From NCBI GenBank assembly GCA_964628185.1, contig CAZVLQ010000015.1, forward strand, positions 1 through 52,844: 52,844 nt of DNA. Reading direction: 5' to 3'. Shown one piece after another: positions 50,458 through 52,844 of this stretch. The notes below the pieces were generated by a model. That model was given only the letters and a program-made list of their open reading frames with translations, did no database searches and was not told the origin of the DNA. The position numbers were made by a program, and so were the translations under genes. How positions within the stretch are numbered: the stretch's first letter is position 1; each line of letters starts with the position of its first letter. This DNA is from CAZVLQ01 sp964628185. GTDB taxonomy: Bacteria; Pseudomonadota; Zetaproteobacteria; Mariprofundales; Mariprofundaceae.

Positions 50458-51617
50458 ATCGTCAGATTCGAGGTCCCGTCAAGGCCACCGGAGAGTTTAT
50501 CAATATCCGACTTGTCGTCATTTCCGTCTTCCAGTTTCCCCATTTTGATTTTCAGGCGCAGGTCATTGATGGCATCGGCATGGCGCAGCGCCTCTTCTTC
50601 GCTGATGCGCCCCGCCCGCCATAACGCCAGAAGATGCTGATCAAAGGTCTGCATACCGTATGTTTCGCCTTCGGCCATGGCCTCCTTGATTTTCAGGGGT
50701 TCACCTTTCATGATCAAATCACTGATCCTGGGCGTATTAATCATGATTTCCACGGCCGGGATGCGCTGCCCGTCAATCGTCCGCACCAGCCGCTGGGAAA
50801 GAATCGCCCTGAGGTTCATGGCCAGGTTCAGCATCGCCTGAGCCTGCATTTCCTGGGGGAAGAAATTCAGGATGCGTTCAATCGCCTGATTGGCATTGTT
50901 GGCATGCAGGGTGGAAAGGCACAAATGGCCCGTGTCGGCAAACTCAATACCGTGCTCCATGATCTTGCGATCGCGAATCTCACCGATCAGTATGACATCG
51001 GGCGCCTGTCGAAGTGTGTTTTTCAGTGCGGTTTCATAGGCGATCGTATCGGTGCCCACCTCACGTTGCGTCACGACGCATTTCTTGTGTTCATGCACAA
51101 ATTCGATGGGGTCCTCGATCGAAATAATATGTCCCGCCTGATTGCTGTTACGCCAGTCGATCATGGCCGCCAGTGAGGTGGACTTGCCGCAACCGGTCGC
51201 GCCCGCCATGATGACCAGGCCCCGTTTGCTCATGGCAATATCCTTGAACACCTTCGGTAAGCCGAGGTCATCAATGGTGGGTATGTGACTTTTGATCTGA
51301 CGGATAACCATGCCCACGTTGCCGCGCTGGCGAAATATATTGACCCTGAAACGGCCGATGTCGGGATAGGCGAGGGCAAGATTCATTTCATAGTCCTCGG
51401 CAAAACCGGCGCGTTGCTTTTCGCTCATGCATGCATCGGCAAGCTGGGCACACTGGGCGGAATTGAGAGGCGCCTGCTTCAGCGGGTAAACAACGCCATT
51501 GATACGGAAGGCAGGGGGCAGCCCTGCCGTGATGTAGATATCGGAGGCATCTCGCTTGATCATCGCCATCAGCAATTGCTTGATGGAAGCTGTCTGGGTC
51601 GGTTCATTGGCGCTCAT
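50454..51617 (-). CDS. pilU: type IV pilus retraction ATPase PilU
   Basis: A hexameric secretion-type ATPase that assists PilT in pilus retraction. Walker A is GATGCGKSTSLAAMIDW (about residue 127), the Asp box is ISIEDPIEFVHEH, Walker B is PDVILIGEIRDRKIME and the His box is TGHLCLSTLHANNANQAIERI. The IMEHGIEFADTGHL form of the region after Walker B is typical of PilU. I use ATG 51617 (MSANEPTQ); the frame from 51659 has no ribosome site. The C-terminus is charged, as in PilU. It lies 61 bases after pilT. Confidence 0.94.
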   Translation of the reverse strand: MSANEPTQTASIKQLLMAMIKRDASDIYITAGLPPAFRINGVVYPLKQAPLNSAQCAQLADACMSEKQRAGFAEDYEMNLALAYPDIGRFRVNIFRQRGNVGMVIRQIKSHIPTIDDLGLPKVFKDIAMSKRGLVIMAGATGCGKSTSLAAMIDWRNSNQAGHIISIEDPIEFVHEHKKCVVTQREVGTDTIAYETALKNTLRQAPDVILIGEIRDRKIMEHGIEFADTGHLCLSTLHANNANQAIERILNFFPQEMQAQAMLNLAMNLRAILSQRLVRTIDGQRIPAVEIMINTPRISDLIMKGEPLKIKEAMAEGETYGMQTFDQHLLALWRAGRISEEEALRHADAINDLRLKIKMGKLEDGNDDKSDIDKLSGGLDGTSNLTI

Positions 51618-51678
51618 GATCTGTCCCCGCGGGTTCGTTGGCTGCAAGAATGCCAGCAATGGAAGAGCGTGTCTTCAT

Positions 51679-52722
51679 TCATCCGGCGAATAATTTCTTG
51701 TTGCTGGCCTTGTCCATGGCGGCCTGGAGCGTAATTTTATGAGATTTTACCAGTTGCTGAAGATCGGCATCCAGTGTTTTCATGCCTTCCCGGCGGGAAG
51801 TCTGGAGCACGGAAATCATTTGTGGCACCTTGTTTTCGCGGATCAGGTTGCGTATGGCCGGTGTGCCCAGCATGATTTCATGCGCGGCTACGCGCCCGTT
51901 ACCGTCGGTCGTCTTGATCAGGGTCTGGGAAATAACCGCTTGCAGGGATTCGGATAGCATGGCCCTCACCATCTCCTTCTCGGTCGCCGGAAAAACGTCA
52001 ATCAAGCGGTCAATGGTTTTCGGGGCTGAAGACGTGTGCAGCGTGCCAAATACCAGATGTCCCGTTTCGGCGGCCGTCAGGGCCAGGCGGATGGTTTCAA
52101 GATCACGCAGTTCACCAACCAGAATAACGTCGGGATCTTCGCGCAGCGCACTTCTCAGCGCATTGGCAAAAGAGTGGGTCTGAGCACCCAGTTCACGCTG
52201 CGATATAAGGCATTTTTTTGATTTGTGGATAAATTCAATGGGATCCTCGATGGTAAGGATATGCCCGCATTCGTTTTCGTTGCGATAATCCACCATGGCG
52301 GCAAGGGTTGTGGATTTGCCGGAACCTGTCGGGCCCGTAACCAGACAGATGCCACGCGGCGTCTTGGCAATTTCCCTGAATATTTCCGGACATTGCAACT
52401 CGTCAAGCGTGACGACTTCCCTGGGAATGACGCGGAATGCGGCGCTCACGCCCCGGTGCTGCCAGTAAGCATTAACACGAAAACGGGCGATATCGCCAAG
52501 TGAAAAAGAGAAATCCAGTTCGAGGTTCTCCTCAAATGCCTTGCGCTGGGCGTCGGTCATGATGTCGTAAATCATAGTATGGACTTCACGGGGTTCGAGC
52601 GGCGGCAGCTTGATCCGGGTCATGTCACCGTGAATGCGGATCATGGGCGACTCTCCGGATGAGACATGCAGGTCGGATGCGCTACTCTTGACGGTAAAGG
52701 CCAGCAACTCGGATATATCCAA
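51679..52722 (-). CDS. pilT: type IV pilus twitching motility ATPase PilT
   Basis: The main pilus retraction motor. The 347-residue protein has the PilT opening MDISELLAFTVKSSASDLHV, SGESPMIRIHGDM, Walker A VTGPTGSGKSTTLAAMVD, the Asp box LTIEDPIEFIHKSK, Walker B PDVILVGELRDLETI and the His box TGHLVFGTLHTSSA. The start is a TTG preceded by AAGGAGGG. With pilU it supports twitching motility. No other pil genes are in the window. Confidence 0.97.
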   Translation of the reverse strand: MDISELLAFTVKSSASDLHVSSGESPMIRIHGDMTRIKLPPLEPREVHTMIYDIMTDAQRKAFEENLELDFSFSLGDIARFRVNAYWQHRGVSAAFRVIPREVVTLDELQCPEIFREIAKTPRGICLVTGPTGSGKSTTLAAMVDYRNENECGHILTIEDPIEFIHKSKKCLISQRELGAQTHSFANALRSALREDPDVILVGELRDLETIRLALTAAETGHLVFGTLHTSSAPKTIDRLIDVFPATEKEMVRAMLSESLQAVISQTLIKTTDGNGRVAAHEIMLGTPAIRNLIRENKVPQMISVLQTSRREGMKTLDADLQQLVKSHKITLQAAMDKASNKKLFAG

Positions 52723-52759
52723 TGAACCCTCCTTGTTTAGTCATGGCGATTTCTTTGGC

Positions 52760-52789
52760 AGCATAGGGGATAATCAAGTGAGGATGCAA
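52760..52789 (-). promoter_or_regulatory. putative sigma-70 promoter of pilT
   Basis: On the minus strand TTGCAT and TATGCT are separated by 18 bases, about 40 bases upstream of the pilT start. The last ~55 bases of the window beyond it hold nothing recognisable. Confidence 0.45.
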
Positions 52790-52844
52790 GCCGCCATCGC
52801 CAATGCGCAATCATCTGCCTTGATACAACGTCGCATAATGTATA

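Noticed and set aside
52224..52232. Perfect DnaA box TGTGGATAA inside pilT
   Set aside because: Lies in conserved coding sequence as a single copy; expected by chance.

Overview
The window reads as an ordinary chromosomal stretch of a gammaproteobacterium of moderate-to-high GC. Evidence for this is the block yebC-ruvC-ruvA-ruvB-ybgC-tolQ-tolR-tolA, the block yceD-rpmF-plsX-fabH-fabD-fabG-acpP-fabF, pilT-pilU, FadE-type acyl-CoA dehydrogenase, ErpA, RpoH, Coq7 and ApaH. Coq7 points to aerobic ubiquinone synthesis and hpnC-hpnD-hpnE to squalene (hopanoid-type) synthesis, which suggests a free-living aerobic environmental species. I cannot name the genus. No phage, CRISPR array, rRNA or intact insertion sequence was seen.

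Layout. 1-6.9 kb: rpoH (sigma-32) downstream of typA, divergent uvrB, then a small heat-shock protein behind a textbook sigma-32 promoter, a DUF502 membrane protein, erpA and tRNA-Ala(CGC). 6.9-13.4 kb: an ABC transporter of the gliding-type (GldA/F/G-like) set with a DUF4340 protein, followed by a large AsmA-like protein. 13.4-19 kb: a YciO/Sua5-family protein, a scrap of an IS4-like transposase, a YajR-type MFS transporter, a UPF0114 membrane protein and a zinc-type ABC importer (znuA-znuC-znuB). 19-28 kb: apaH, then a long minus-strand operon running yebC-ruvCAB-ybgC-tolQRA-rnd-unknown-xthA. The usual tolB and pal are absent after tolA. 28-33 kb: a secreted beta-propeller (LVIVD-type) protein of unknown role, two small genes, a parvulin, a class II glutamine amidotransferase and coq7. 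33-39.5 kb: a DnaA-box-like cluster, hpnC-hpnD-hpnE, thiO, a tiny membrane peptide and a PAS-plus-class III cyclase protein. 39.5-52.8 kb: fadE, the fatty acid synthesis operon, pabB, plsC, pilU and pilT.

Coherent themes are envelope and lipid assembly (fatty acid synthesis, PlsX/PlsC, FadE, squalene, AsmA, TolQRA), DNA repair (UvrB, RuvABC, XthA) and heat shock. The most notable non-gene signals are two kinds of intergenic repeat that have entered the 3' ends of genes. One is a ~22-nt motif with core CAATATrCGGGTTAA. It occurs four times, always at the 3' end of a minus-strand gene and always in one orientation, and it encodes the last residues of RpoH at copy 1. The other is a CACAGAGGACACAGAG-type repeat that encodes the last residues of FadE. 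Other items worth a second look are a perfect 26-bp palindrome after the AsmA gene, a 14-bp palindrome that carries both stop codons of the convergent apaH/xthA pair, and a DnaA-box cluster in an AT-rich gap. Nothing in the window is, on sequence alone, a clear new defence or biosynthetic system. The best candidates for undescribed biology are the 3'-end repeat, the unknown gene inside the tol-rnd-xthA operon, the GldG/DUF4340 transporter, the LVIVD propeller protein, and the small peptide next to the cyclase.
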